A DNA stretch of 64,000 nt from Lepiota brunneoincarnata (lineage: Eukaryota > Basidiomycota > Agaricomycetes > Agaricales > Agaricaceae): positions 1,178,001-1,242,000 of the forward strand of contig JAEBUN010000005.1 in NCBI GenBank assembly GCA_023014365.1. Direction: 5' to 3'. Below the pieces are notes generated by a model that worked only from the letters and a program-made list of their open reading frames with translations, was not told the origin of the DNA and ran no database searches. Below are positions 20,822 to 33,498 of the stretch, one piece after another. Position 1 is the stretch's first letter. The number at the start of each line of letters is the position of its first letter. The translations under genes were made by a program, and so were the position numbers.

Positions 20822-22298
20822 ATGCAGGAGAAGCCAACGATGACAGTGCAGAAGGTTTCTGGAGTACGCACCGTGCTCAGGTATACCGGCATACCCTACT
20901 TCCTGGCTTGACAAACGGCCGAAACTACCCTCTCGCAACTGGCTCATCTTCCTCTCTGTCACTTCGACCATTGCCGGGTACTATTTCTACGACCGCCGCC
21001 AGTGTCAGAAGATACGTCAAGGGTATGTAGACAAAGTGAAAGAGCTTGCCGAGCTTCCATCTGGTCCCTTGGACAAACTTCGAAAAGTCACCGTATATGG
21101 CAGCAAATGGCCCGGGGACGAGGACTATGATCAGAGCCTAGAGGTACTTTAGAAAATACGTCAAGGTACGCGTTCTTCCCACTGTTATGACCAAACCAAA
21201 CCAATGTTTGCTCACACACCTCTCCCAGCCCATTCTCGTCGCGGCCGCAGTGGACTATGAGATGATTGGATCGAAGAGGCTAGGAGAGCTCTCGAATCGC
21301 GTTGCAAATGAGGTTCAACGTCGACGGCGGTTAGACCTGGGCATTGACAAGGAGACCGAAGCCACCAAGGCTCTCCCCACGTACGAGCCTTTACTCCAAG
21401 TGCGCCAGCGTGAACTCGATGGTGGGATTATAATCGTCGGACGGCCAACTTTCAAGGAATTCCTACACGGTCTCCGTCGAGGCTGGACAGAGGATCTGCA
21501 AAAAGTTGACGCGGACGAGGTGCTGGCCCGCGAATTGGAAGAAGACGGTCACTTTGACGAACCCGAAGAGCCCGAATCAGGTGCAGACTACTCGGACCAA
21601 CTCCGCCCCACTCAACACAAACCTCCCTTCTACTCACCAATCCAGCTTGGCGCACCCCGGACCTCAAACCCGTCGCCTCAACCTAGCCCCCTTAATGTTC
21701 CCCCTCCGGCCGAGATTCCTCCCCTCCCCCCCATCCTTCTCGTCCCCTTCACTAATTACCTTGGCTTCACTCAAATACCCCTCATGATTTGGGATTTCTT
21801 CAACCAACGACATAAAGTGCGATCTGGTTCCGAAGCGGCCTATAATCTTGTCATGAAACATACGCGGCCCATCATCCCCCCCTCCGTTGAAACATCGCTT
21901 CTCTGCCACCAAGCACGTCTGCCAACACTCCTCAAGGAGATTTGGACTTTGACAAGATATCCGAGTCTTATATCAAGAAATCCCTCGACTCTATTCCGAA
22001 AGACATTGAGAAGGCGAGGAAAAAGTACTATGAAGAACTCCCTCACAAGTTGAAGACGGCTCGCGCTCTTGCGCGCGGCACACGAGAGCCAACGAAAGAG
22101 GAGCTCAGTAATCCTCCTCCTACTGAGGTTGAACTCCGCCAAGAGAGGCTCAACAAGGAACGTCGATGGCAGGCCGACCTCATCGGTTGGAATATCGTTA
22201 AACCTAGTTCTCTCGTTAATTGGGATGACCGTTTCCAACATGCCATTCACATTTTCACAAGTCCCTCGTCGCCAGATGTTGTTTCACCTGATTCATAG
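20822..22298 (+). CDS. TIM54: Mitochondrial inner-membrane import subunit TIM54, broken by three frame shifts
   Basis: Subunit of the TIM22 carrier-protein insertion complex. The likely start is ATG 20822 (MQEKPTMTVQKVSG, VRTVLRYTGIP). The conserved run continues one frame over with SWLDKRPKLPSRNWLIFLSV, the single TM region, so an extra C in CCC at 20894-20896 is implied. Next come YVDKVKELAELPSGPLDKL and KVTVYGSKWPGDEDY. At 21143-21144 an extra G breaks EYFRKYVK. After an intron the frame resumes with PILVAAAVDYEMIGSKRLG and runs to about 21887. A third shift of one base (21887-21915) is needed before DLDFDKISESYIKKSL, KKYYEELPHKLKTARALARG and WNIVKPSSLVNWDDR. No introns explain these breaks. 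TIM54 is essential in yeast, so assembly indels are more likely than loss. Confidence 0.88.
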
Positions 22299-22369
22299 AC
22301 CCTTTATTTATCTCTATTGATACATATAATACACAGTGCGCAAGAGCTTCATTACAATTTGGACTTCTT

Positions 22370-25300
22370 TTAACTCATTTCGACAAGTTCGCTATTAAGC
22401 CATGCATCCAGCTCTGCAAATTCTTCTTTCTCTGTTGGCCTCGTGTTTGTGCAAGATACACTTGTCATTGGCGGCGAATCCAGTCGAACATTCGAGGTAG
22501 AGATGTGTGACACTCGTTGCAAGGCCGGAACCCCGAGCGAATTCGCCATCCTCAGTGGATTTTGGACTTTAAAATATTCAGGACTATCAGACAAGAACAA
22601 TGGGTCATCTTGTTGCTGGGTATCCTTCTGCTGGCTGAGCCTTCGTATCAGCTTGCAGGTCCATCAAATATACTCACTGTTTCGACCGCAGCCAACCGAG
22701 GACGCTTCTTTGGAGTAAGGTCTTCGCGAGCCCGAGCCGTAGTTATCCTTGTTGCATCATCTACACCACCGCATACCGCAAGCTCCCGTGTTTGCAAGCA
22801 GCTGCCCGAGGTCGGGAAGATCGATATTATCATTCTCAGCTTCTAAATCCGTGCTGCCAGTTACTTGAGTCTCCACTCTCGTGAATTGGATCCTAGGACC
22901 GGGGCTTAATTTCCGTTTCCTGCCAGTAAACACCGGTGAATCCAACTTCAATCTACGGCTCTTCTCCATTTTGCTATTCCTTTGAACATCGATTCCCTCA
23001 TGAAGCCGCTCCAAGCCTTTCGCCTGTCGCTCAGCGTTGCCTCGAGTATTCGCCAAGTTTTGAGCCGCCTTGTTCTTCTGTAATCCCCGCCTCCTGTTTT
23101 CATTTGTCTCTTTCGGGATACATTCTAAGCCGCTGAGACGGGCTTGTGCCTTCCTTCCCCCCGGATGGGGTTTTCCCTCTCCGCTGCTGCTCCAATTGAA
23201 TCAACCATGAACGGTAGAAGGGTGGCGACATACCACAAGTGCAATCCGGATTTATCAGTGCAAGTGTGATCACACCTGTAAGGAGTTATTCACGTGGTGC
23301 CTGGACAATCGAGGACATGGCCTACTCGTGGCTCCCATTTGGTAGCTGTGTTAATTGATCCATGATTTCGTTGGACAGGTTACTAGCTCTTCGCTTTTCT
23401 GAATCGCAGTAAAAAAAGTAAGTGGTCGAACCGCAGTATCAGAGCAAGGCATACGACTCGTCCCAGGGAGATCATGTGCTGAGGGCAAAACAACCGTCCC
23501 TTCGACCTCATCAAATTGCATATTCCAGAATTCCGGGTCATTTTCAAACCGCTCCAAATCCAGTGCCTTACAAAACCCGATTAAATCAGGACTAGATAAC
23601 TCAGCCGGAAGAACATACCAAATTAGAGAGGGGACGAGTATCCGGCGTGGGATACTCCCCCCGTGAAATGTCCGGTCTCAGGGTGTGTTTTTCCGCCGTA
23701 CCCGCAAACGTTTCCTATGGCACAAGCGCACAATGATTGGTCTGGAATGTGAAGAGGTGCAACGGGATTTTGATACCGATGCGATTAAAACGATTACGTG
23801 CTGACTCGGTTTCCTGAGTTCGGCGATGACGCAGAAATTTTTGGGCTCTTTCAGTGCCTTGGTGCTAGTGGACAGTTAGAGATGTGGGTCATGGCGAATG
23901 TCCACTCACGGTATTCTGCGAAAATCGATTAACTCAAATTCCGATGTTGTGATCAATATCGCCGTCATATCCCTGTAGCGAGACCGCTGTTTCTTGGTCT
24001 TGGCCCAAGCCCCTGTCTCAATAATCCTGCAGTCGATTTGAAGCTTAATGCGGACGGGGTTCTTGCCTCCGTTGGACGATACCACTATTTGCGATACTTC
24101 TAGAAGATATTTCGGAATTTCTGCCAATGCAGCAAAGACATCGTGACCGAAAGGGGGTTTGCGATTGAGCAGCTGAAGCAAAGATGTAGACAACATCGCA
24201 AACAGTGACGTACAGGCCACGCACGGTTTCGATTTGCGCAGGGCTCTGTTGGCGGAGAGCATCAAATGAGGTTATTCCATGTTCAGCGAAAACCTGGTGA
24301 TAGTTGGATGGCTTTCCAGATGTGATTATACGACATAAACCTGCCTTGAAACTGGAAAGAGCGTGGCTGCATGAGCACCCGACAAAACCGAATGAGCTCT
24401 TAGCTCACGATTTTTCGCCAATCTGCTCTATTTGTCTGAACATGACTGGGCGTTCTTCCCATGCCTTGGCTGACAAGCAACGAGTACTTCAGGTGGTCCT
24501 CAGACAACCGCTTCTTGTGCTTTAACGGAACTTACACTTCCAAACCATGCAGGATCTGTGCACCTAGTCGTCTCGTGATCGCCACCTCGACAACAGCTGG
24601 AGGATTTTTCATATTGATCACGACTGGACCGAATAAATGACCACACCTTTGGCAAGCCTAGCAGCGTGCTTGAATACGGTGAGAGCGTCAAGGTACGGCT
24701 GAGTATCCCCCTTTCTCATTTCTGGAGTATTCAAAGGAATATTTCCGAGAATTGCCTTGAGAGGGGTGAATCCCCCGGAAGAAAACAGGAATCATGGAAG
24801 GTACCTGTATGAGAAGAAACACTTTATCCGCGGTTCCTTCTACTTTCTTCATCGTGAATCGAATGTCGTTGTGAGTACGTAGTTCATTGTATACCTGCCC
24901 AGTGTCAGCCCGTCAAAGGTCAGAATTCACTAAGTGACTATTTACAGATTTTTCGGAGGCCCTTAATTTTAAACCCGAAAACCTGGAGACACATCGTAAG
25001 AGTCGAGCCAAGCCCACTACTCCGAGGATTGTATACTCTTCAGCGGAAGCTATGACCTCAAACTGTTGAGCCTTACGTGAGGACCTCCAGAGGGCAGTGT
25101 AGGAGAAAGGCTTACTATTTCTCGCAGGCTCGGCTTTTCTGATAGGCCCAGAATACTTGCCATCTTTCCTGAGAGGTCAGTCTTGAAAATGGGTAAGTTG
25201 GTTGCACGGACCGTTGACTGTCGAATATAAAACTGGAGTATGTTGATCAGCCAAAGTGCCCCTTGTAGCTCGATCATACCGAGATGAACCTTGCTCATAA

Positions 25301-28300
25301 TATCCCCGTAATCAGTCGACTCCAGTCCATCGTTATCCACATCTCCATTTTGGACGCGCCGAACGAGATTCGTAGTTTCCAATTTATTGATGCTTTGAAG
25401 CACGACGTCATCCAGCTTCTCATGCCAACTTTTCCTGGCCTCGTGTTGCAACGCATAGCGATCAGGGTTTTGTTGCATCCTCTGATAGAGGAAAGATCCA
25501 AGTAGCCAATCTTTCGCCGACCGTATGCTTGTGATAGTTCCCAAGGCAATTTCAGAATTCAAATGTTCGGACAGGTTGTGGTGCAGTGAACTTTCTAGGA
25601 TGGTTTTCCCTTGTGTCAGTGCCTGGTATTTACTCACCAGCTGCGGTTCACACAAAATGATCGCCAGGCCATCCTTATCTGCGCTAGTCAACCTCATGAG
25701 ACCAGAAAACGAAGGAGGAAGTACCGAATTGAGGTCGGCCCTGCTAACATGTTAGCAATCGTGATAAGGAGACAAGTCGGGTGACAGACAGCGCGGCCTA
25801 TCATTTGCATGATATCGAGGTCCGTATATTCGACATTCATGTTATTTTGGAAAAGTTTGACACCTCGAATGACAACAGTATGGGCAGCTTTAGGCGCGAT
25901 TAGAAATGAGTCTGGGGGAGTCCCCGTAACTTACGGAGGTTGACACCGACCGACAGGGTCTTGAGGGGATAAGTTACGAGAAATGAGTAGGGGCAACTCA
26001 GGTGGCTCACGGTCGTTGCAACCAAGATGCGTAGAGTACGATTCAGAAATAAACCTTCCACCATTCGACGGTCATCCAGCAAAAGTCCTGCGTGGTGAAC
26101 CCCGATTCCGCATGCAGCAAATTCTAACAAATACAGCTCAGAAAGATGCCAAAGCGCTTGAGGTGACTTTGAACCTTCCAGACGCTTATCGTGGAATCGA
26201 TAGTCAAATCTGAGCGACATCGTGAGTACGTGGAGATGAGTAATTCAGGGATGTACTTTGGGGGCCTAACCCAAGGCAACCTCTCCTTTTTTCGTGCTGC
26301 CTCTTCATATGCCTTGAAAAGAGTTGCTGCAGAGGTAATTGTACCTGAGCCAGTTGTCAGAAAGCTCGGGATCCCACAGCAATCGACATACCCTTCCGGG
26401 TGGGGCAAAAAATTAAAATTGGTTTCAGAGCCGAATGCTGTTGGAGAATCGAAAACAGCTGGTTATCCAGGGTCGTTGCATACTGGAATTCGTTTTGTTT
26501 GTTTGAACGAGGGACTCCAATTACTAGACGCTTGAGCTTGCAAGGTCGGTATTCTTCCCCGAACTAAACCTTTCAGTTGAGCGGGATGCCCTTGAGAAAA
26601 GCTTCACCGCAGACCTCGAGTACTTTGCAAGATGAGGTAGTTTTCTTGCTACTGCTGATCCAATTCGCGATATCTATGATGTTCGGTATCGTCGCTGATA
26701 CGAGGAGGAACCTAATGGATCCACCACGAGTCTTCATCCGCGATATCACAACTTCAAGTGTGCTTCCCCTGCTTTCGTTCAGAATATGCACCTATGACCG
26801 TAGCTGGGCAAGGTGGCGTAAGGCAAAAACCGTAATCTTACTTCGTCCACGAGGAATAGCTTGATTTGCAATAAAATACCCTCGTGGTCTCCCCTACGAC
26901 CGCGTGAGTGAGTGTATTCGTTCGCCAGGTCATGATATCTACCAGTTTCTGGTAAGGCTGTCCCACTTCTCTGCCTGGGGAAAACGGATGAGAAAGCGGA
27001 AAAACGGTAGGTACCTTGAAATGCATAACCGTAGTGACTCTGCGAACGGGGCATTAGCGGTCTGAATGAGCACTTGCTAGGAGGAAGTACATGATGGAAC
27101 ATTTCTCTGCGTCTCCCCAAGCACTCCGGCCAAAGTGCACGGTGTCCCCCGTAAGCTCGCAGGCTATCCATGGCTAAGCCTGCAGTCTACCGCGATGAAT
27201 AAATCACCCACTCTTGATGCCTAGCGGGTTGAACTTCGCGGCCCAATCACGGGATCTCTCTGAACAAAGAGACTGAGGAATGTTTAACTTGCGTAGCACA
27301 TGAAGCTTGTTGCGAGAGACCTTGGTAGGTGCCATGTACACAATCTTCGAGCGGGCGATGTTGTCTTTAGTCAATAACGCGATAATGGCCAATTCAAATA
27401 AAACAGTTTTGCCACTTCCCGTAGGAGCTAGAGTGAGAGGTCAGATATTCAAGTGAGGACTTAGACGATGAGAGATATGCTCACCACTGACGACCTGAGC
27501 CAAGAATACTCAGCTTGATGTGGATCTAACATGCTGTTATGCTTACTAGATCATGGTCAGAGGCTGTAATCTGTGAACAGTGAGCTCAGTGGTGGATGGC
27601 GGAGAGCAAGGCCGGTGCTTACATGGTCCAGACAACTTGATTGCATAGCATTGAAGGTCGAAAAATTGAATATGCCGCGGTACATATCGGCTTTTTATAA
27701 TTTAATCGGCAGGTTCGGGGTACAACGAAGCACGAAGGACAAACGCAGTTCGGATACGGGACGTAAACGGACGTCATGCACTGAATTCAGGACCCCTCGT
27801 CGGATGCTGATGTCCTGTTGAAGAGTCAAAGCGTGTCGTGTTAAAAAGGTTCCGATGGCCCACGTTTTCAATTGGACTCTGGACTGCTTGTAGAGCGAAC
27901 TCTCTTTCAGTATGCGTTCCTCGGTGTTTTGAAGATTACCCACGAGTGCTTGGGCCAGCTCGACTGCTATAAGAACGTACTGATTTCGTGGCGTTGGGAG
28001 TGTGCCCTTGTGACAATGTTTGATTATCAAGCGTAGATAATGGCTCAAGCCTGACGCTGCCCTCCCATGATGATACGGGTCATCGGCATCATGGCCGAAC
28101 CCTGTGTATTGGCGAGTCGGAGCTAAATTTTCCACAAACGGCCCTCCGGAGCGTGGTGGAGGTGAAGGCGAAGATGTCGCTGGTTGGTTTGAGCATCCCT
28201 ATCCATTCCAGACAGCATATACTCACCCCATTGATTCAAGTAATCGTCAGGGTCGTCAATTTCTTGCCACCTCAAGGCCTGTACATCGTGGTCAGATTTT

Positions 28301-28383
28301 GGTTGATTGTCATCGCAAAGGGATTCAAGATAGTCGTATTCATCAGCGGAGTGAAATAGATTATAGGCACCCCGGGACTGCAT
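22370..28383 (-). CDS. MER3: Meiotic DNA helicase MER3/HFM1
   Basis: An Ski2-like superfamily 2 helicase that promotes crossover formation in meiosis. The start ATG ends at 28383 (MQSRGAYNLFHSADEYDYL). Motifs traced through about twenty exons are the Q-motif region LRPVSEL, Walker A VVSAPTGSGKT, IVYMAPTK, AKFNPLGIKSG then ELTGDT, VTTV..EKWDSLTRNW, the box LFLVDEVHILNESRG, LLVSATIPN, PILIFCPTRK, FAACGIGVHHAGL, TLSVGVNL and DIMQMIGRAGRPQF. The C-terminal Sec63-like part has DYGDIMSKFYIRQST, YNELRTHNDIRF, NRKPPFGHDVF and AEIPKYLLEVSQ. The tail ends FAELDAWLNSELVEMS. It shares a short promoter with CKS1 and is tail-to-tail with TIM54. Exon edges in the last 1.5 kb are less certain. Confidence 0.93.
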
Positions 28384-28577
28384 GTTGAGCGTCGAACAGA
28401 CGTTAACGTGTTCAGCTTATGGGCTCGACGCGTGACGTCACACCGAGTGACAAATCATAGTACCTTAGTCACAATTAGCGACCGAGCCCGAATTGGGGAG
28501 AGCGATCAAGATCACAATATTCACCACCACGATTCCCATCCACATTTGCTCACTTGTACATCGTCAACCTGGAATTC
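28384..28577. promoter_or_regulatory. Bidirectional promoter MER3/CKS1 with fused ACGCGT and TGACGTCA sites
   Basis: Only 194 bp separate the two divergent starts. It holds ACGCGT (28428-28433), the MluI cell-cycle box bound by MBF in yeasts. That box overlaps by one base TGACGTCA (28433-28440), the full CRE/ATF palindrome. Both neighbours are cell-cycle or meiosis genes, which fits such control. The sites are seen; their use is inferred. Confidence 0.5.
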
Positions 28578-29017
28578 ATGGCTACAAACCAGGCAGCACA
28601 AAAGGAGGCCGCTCGAAAGCTTGAAGAGTATATTGAGAAGTGAGCCACCTTGAATTTCCTCGTTTGCGCTCTCAGCTCATGATAATCAAGAATTCACTAC
28701 TCTGACCGCTACTCCGACGATCATTACGAATATCGCCATGTTATTCTACCCAAGCAGCTACTGAAGATGATACCAAAACAATATTTTAATGCTGATGAAT
28801 CCGGGACATTGCGTCTGCTGGAAGAGCATGAGTGGCGAGGCATTGGCATCACTCAGAGCCTTGGTTGGGAGCACTATGAGGTCCATGGTTAGTGCACCCC
28901 CACGTGAACTGGTCCACAAACTACTTTAACATACTTCAAGCCCCGGAACCCCACGTACTTCTCTTCCGACGAGCAAAGGACTTCGTGCCTCCGAATCAAA
29001 TTAACCGCAGGAAGTGA
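28578..29017 (+). CDS. CKS1: Cyclin-dependent kinase regulatory subunit CKS1
   Basis: A small adaptor that binds Cdk1 and phosphorylated substrates. The start ATG at 28578 gives [20 protein letters not shown]. After an intron come [20 protein letters not shown] and [17 protein letters not shown], then [20 protein letters not shown], which holds the phosphate-binding region, and EHYEVH. A second intron leads to [15 protein letters not shown] and the stop. Both introns keep frame and the protein matches the usual CKS core almost fully. It sits head-to-head with MER3. Confidence 0.96.
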
Positions 29018-29257
29018 AGAAATTTGCTTCTTCCACCCACCAGACGCTATCCTGATTGTCCGGCGGTTGCTATGGTCAGCTAATAAGGAGCACTCTCAGT
29101 TAGAGTTAATTTGCCATGTGCTGTGTAATTATCGTGTTGTGCTGTCAATCGCTGTTCGTTTATTTCAATTCCTTCCTTTCAACATACAATCAATCATACG
29201 AGACTACAGACAACAATTAGATGCACCGAAACTTTGGGTGATGTAGATCTGTGGCAT

Positions 29258-32200
29258 TCAAAATCTGGGAGTTGGGAGATCACCCCACTGCACCATGGGA
29301 CCAGGGTCAACGGAAGCCTCCAATCCTTCTCTAAACGCTTTGGCATCCTGAATATATACTACGCCGGGCAGTGTAGGGTTGGTATCTTCCCCTTCAACGG
29401 GATGCTCCGAAGCGAGGCAAGATATCTTGACAAGAAGACTGTCAACATCTTCTCGTCCAGCCAATGCATCTCTCCAGAACTGAGTGAATTCTGCAAGGCT
29501 TGGAAGGCCGTCCGGAAAAGATTCCCTCCATTTCGCTTTGGTAGTATCAAACCCAGCCGACTGCAACTGACCCTCAAATGCTTGTGATGCAGCTTCGCTG
29601 ACTCTCCTTACCCGTGGTTTGCGCGATACCATATGGACAGAGATCTTGGAACGGGTTGGCGATAGAGGGTCAACGTGAGAACGGAAGAGTTGCAGGACAT
29701 CGTCCTTAGTGATGGAAGCCAGCTGTTTGGCATCATTGGAGTCTAGGAGGGTTGAGTCAATTACGATTCACGAATGGCAACATGAAAAGAAGATATACTT
29801 CTCAAGAAGTCCCAGTGTCCGGAGCTGACATGGTTCCAGAATCGTTGAGTCTCTTCCGCAAGCGTTTTGTTGGTTTCCAACCATTTCTTCTCGAGACTTG
29901 CCTTGTGTTCTTCGAATTCTTCATTCGTCATTCCTTCAAGCTTTGACCTCATGCTATCCAAAAACGCCTCAACGCGCTGCTCCAGATATCCGGGCGTCTT
30001 TTCGCTCTGTACTAGAATACACAGACCTCGCTCACTGGATCCAGATAAGCTCCAGGAGGAGCAAGAAACAATGTAGCCGAGCTGCTCTTTTGTTCGAAGG
30101 ACGTCGAATGCCGGTTCGCTTAGTATTTGTGTCAGCAGTGCGGCCGTGGTGCGAAGGCGCTGGTCAACCACAGGTCCATAGTGAAGATAGTAAGTCAATG
30201 CTGAATTGGCTTGATTTGGGTTGGGTAAAGGAAGGGACCAGATGTAGTTTGAAGCTGTAGTAGCGTTAGATCGTGCCAGCCGAAACATTCTGAGCGCACC
30301 TGAGGGAGGAACCAGGGCTCGGCCATTCAATTCCGCTTGTGATAAACTAGTTGGGCAAAGACCTTGCTCTGCTATATCCGCCACCCGAAGAGCCTCCTAT
30401 AAACAGGGGTGAGTCCATCGATTGATCACAAGACAACTACGCACTCACGTCTTTATAGACATTTCCAGTAACCAGCATTCGAAGATGTGCAGCCGAAAGG
30501 AGCTCTTGTGCGTGTCGGTCAACCTCATCCACGGTTATGGCTAACGTGGAGGCAATCGGATATCAGTATTGATGAAATTGGCACCACCCATCGTGCTCAC
30601 AGGGAAGTTCCTTCAGCTTTTCCTCGATAGTCCATTCCCTTGCTGTCAGGAGATAGCGGCAGAAGTAATCTGATATTGAATAAGATTGACCCAAGAAAAA
30701 GTTGTGCCAGTCCCTTTTCGCCTATGTCAAGGAAAATCAATCGGAATCGATGGTGACAATGAGACGGGGAGTTGCTTACCTTTTCTTTCATCACCGCCAA
30801 ACGCTCGGGGTTGGCTCTGAGTTCCTTGATCTTTCGAAGAATGTCTTGCACGAATATTGGCATCTTGTCGTTATATCCACTCATCGACACGAATATCCCG
30901 GTTGGAGTTGAGGTAAAGCTGAATGCCAGACCAGCTAATTCAGCGTCATAAGCAAATTCTGTCAGTGCATCATTGACGAGATCGGCAAAGAGCCTAGGTA
31001 CGGTAATGTTAGAAAAAAAATAGCTTTTCATTGTCTGGAGACGAGCCTATTCAGGACAGATGCCCGCGGTGACGCATTACTCGCACAACTACAGCAACCA
31101 GTGAGAGTTAATTGGAATGGATGGTCGTCCAAACTTACCTGCGAACGTCAATCCAGACGTGAGACTTCGGAACCCAGAACTGATCATCTTTCTTGTGCCA
31201 AAGCGTAACCAGGGGTGTTTGCCGAATCAGGTGAGGTCGCTTCACCGGCTACAGGAGATTAGTTGTCATCAAAAGGCAACGGAAGTAGCGAAATAGTACC
31301 TCAGAGACCTGGCGCTTGTCAACATCTAGGTTTGTTGGGATGAAGGCATTGGGTCCCGGAAGGAACAGGTCTGGAATATTGTTGGATCCCCGCGCCTACA
31401 ATATTCCGTAATCAACATGACGGTCATCATCATGAGTTTGAGGAAATGGTACACCTGTTCGATGAGGTCCTCATCGAAACGTTCGACATGGTACTCCGTT
31501 CCATACCATGGCTCTTTCTCCCATTTTAGGCCAGGGCGAATCTTATGATGTCGGTCACCGTTTGCCATTAACATAATTCGAGATTCCTCTATCCGGAAAG
31601 AATCTAGGTATTGGCGGATTTTGGACTCTCCGCCGCCAGCAGCACTGTCGACGTTCCAATCCCAAGACATCTGTGGGCCGCTGAGTAAATAATTGGGAGA
31701 AAGAGGCCAGCTCATGTGCTCAGATATCCAAGTCGCGTATTGGTCCGCTCGTTTCTTTTCTGCGAACTGGAACCGAGTGGACGAAATCATTGCTATTTCA
31801 CTCTGATGGAAAGGTTCGAGCCGAGAAGATTTGAGCAGAGCAAGATATTCGAACGCAGCCAGAATGACAGAGCGATGGTTTCCTTGACTCGAGGTTAGCC
31901 AGCGCCATACGATAACTTGTTGAGTTGCGAATTACGCACTGAATCCTTCCTCTGTGAGATGAACAGTGATTTTAAACATGGCGAAAGCTCTAGCTAGACT
32001 TTGAGGCCCGGCACTGAGTGAGATTATCCATCCCTTGCGTTTTAAGTATGAGTGTAATGATCCGGGGCCTTCATGCCCAACCAAATGCGAGATGAAATTG
32101 CCCGGTTTGTGACGCCAGAACGGTGGTTGATACTCCAGGGGAAAGTATATTTCCAGCGCACAGAAGTCCATGACGGTTTGCGCAGATACCAATGTCTATA

Positions 32201-33498
32201 AGACGTTCAGCACTTGAACACAACCCCGCACAAGATACATACCCCTTTTTCATCTGGTCCGAAGGGGTGCTGAGTAAACATGGGTGGGAGGTCCTTACCA
32301 CGATTAAGTGTTGGAGAAAACAGTTTGGAGGCTAGGTTGGAGAGCTCATCCAGAGACTCTAATGCATAATCAGCAGAGCAGAAAGTGGCGTGGGCTATGG
32401 CAGATTCACGAACCTTTTCCAAGGATGGAAAGATTCATACGACTGGCGCAATACTCCTGTGCCCACCATTGGATAAGCCTTTGGCGTACCTCACGTCCAA
32501 CTACTCCACCGTCTGCCTCGGCCTCGGATGGAGCTGGAGAGGGAAAACGAGATGAGACGGGGGAGGGTGAAAGACCAGGTTGCTGCAATTGAATCGAGCC
32601 ATTACTGCTTCCCCCCAACTTTCCCTCTGATTTGAGCTTTCTCGCGGCTTTTGAAAGGCTATCACGGTTACCAGATCCAAATTTGCTCCAAACATGTCCA
32701 GGCATGCTCAAGTGTTTGTTGAGCTGGAACATACGCCAAACGTCGGACTGGTGGTTTTTCTTGTGTTCCGAGTCAACTGCGTTCAGCTCTCGAGAAGTGC
32801 TCGAAGGCGCAAACAGTGGTGAATGAAAAAAACAGGAGAACCGCTCAAGGGCTCCAGCCAGCGCTGATGTTGTGATATTGAAGTAGTAATTGGTGTTTGT
32901 GGTCGAGGTATACGCGTTGGACCCTCCATTGTTTTTTGAAAGATACTGAGTCGATCTTAAGACGTTCCATCCTCAGCCAGAAATATGAGGTACACACCTC
33001 TTGGTATTCATTTTCGCGAGGAAATTGGTCGGTTCCCTACAAGACCATGAGACAGAGGACAACGAATCAATAAGCGAATGCTCACCATGAATAGCAGATG
33101 CTCGCAGAAATGTGCGAGTCCAGGCATATCTGGCTAATTGCAGGCATGAGAACCGGACCAAAATCACCTGGAAGCGAACATACAGGATCGGAAAGATGCC
33201 CAACGGTGATATCGAGACTCGCTGCGGCTTTGTCTGTCTCTGGGTGGTGTACAAGTGTCGCCCTCAGCCCATTTTCTAGTCTAATGATGCGATACTCCCT
33301 CTCATCTCTTGGTGATTTATCGATGGAGCCCGTAAATACAGAATAAGGAGGGATGGCAGGATCGGTAGGCACGACACGTTTCCAATCGGACCCGGAGAGC
33401 GTTGTCATTGGTGATGAAGAGATCCTGGAAAACTTGGCACAAAAGCGCAACCGGGTCAGTCCTCTGTGTGTGATGGACCGCTGCACGATTCCATGCAT
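29258..33498 (-). CDS. STE23: Insulin-degrading-enzyme-like M16 metalloprotease (Ste23/IDE)
   Basis: A zinc protease that degrades small peptides; Ste23 also takes part in a-factor maturation in yeast. The start ATG ends at 33498 and gives a basic, acid-free leader (MHGIVQRSITHRGLTRLR). A second in-frame ATG ends at 33408 (MTTLSGSDWKRVV). IDKSPRDEREYR and LENGLRATLVHHPETDKAA follow. The inverted zinc motif HFCEH is in MPGLAHFCEHLLF, with an intron before GTDQFPRENEYQ. Later parts include WDWNVDSAAGGGESKIRQY, WYGTEYHVERFDEDLI, FLPGPNAFIPTNLDVDK, LVNDALTEFAYDAELAG, RTKEQLGYIVSCSSWSLSG and VEAFLDSMRSKLEGM. The C-terminus reads IQDAKAFREGLEAS. About fifteen introns are present. One of them (30994-31046) appears to use a GC donor. 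Confidence 0.93.
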
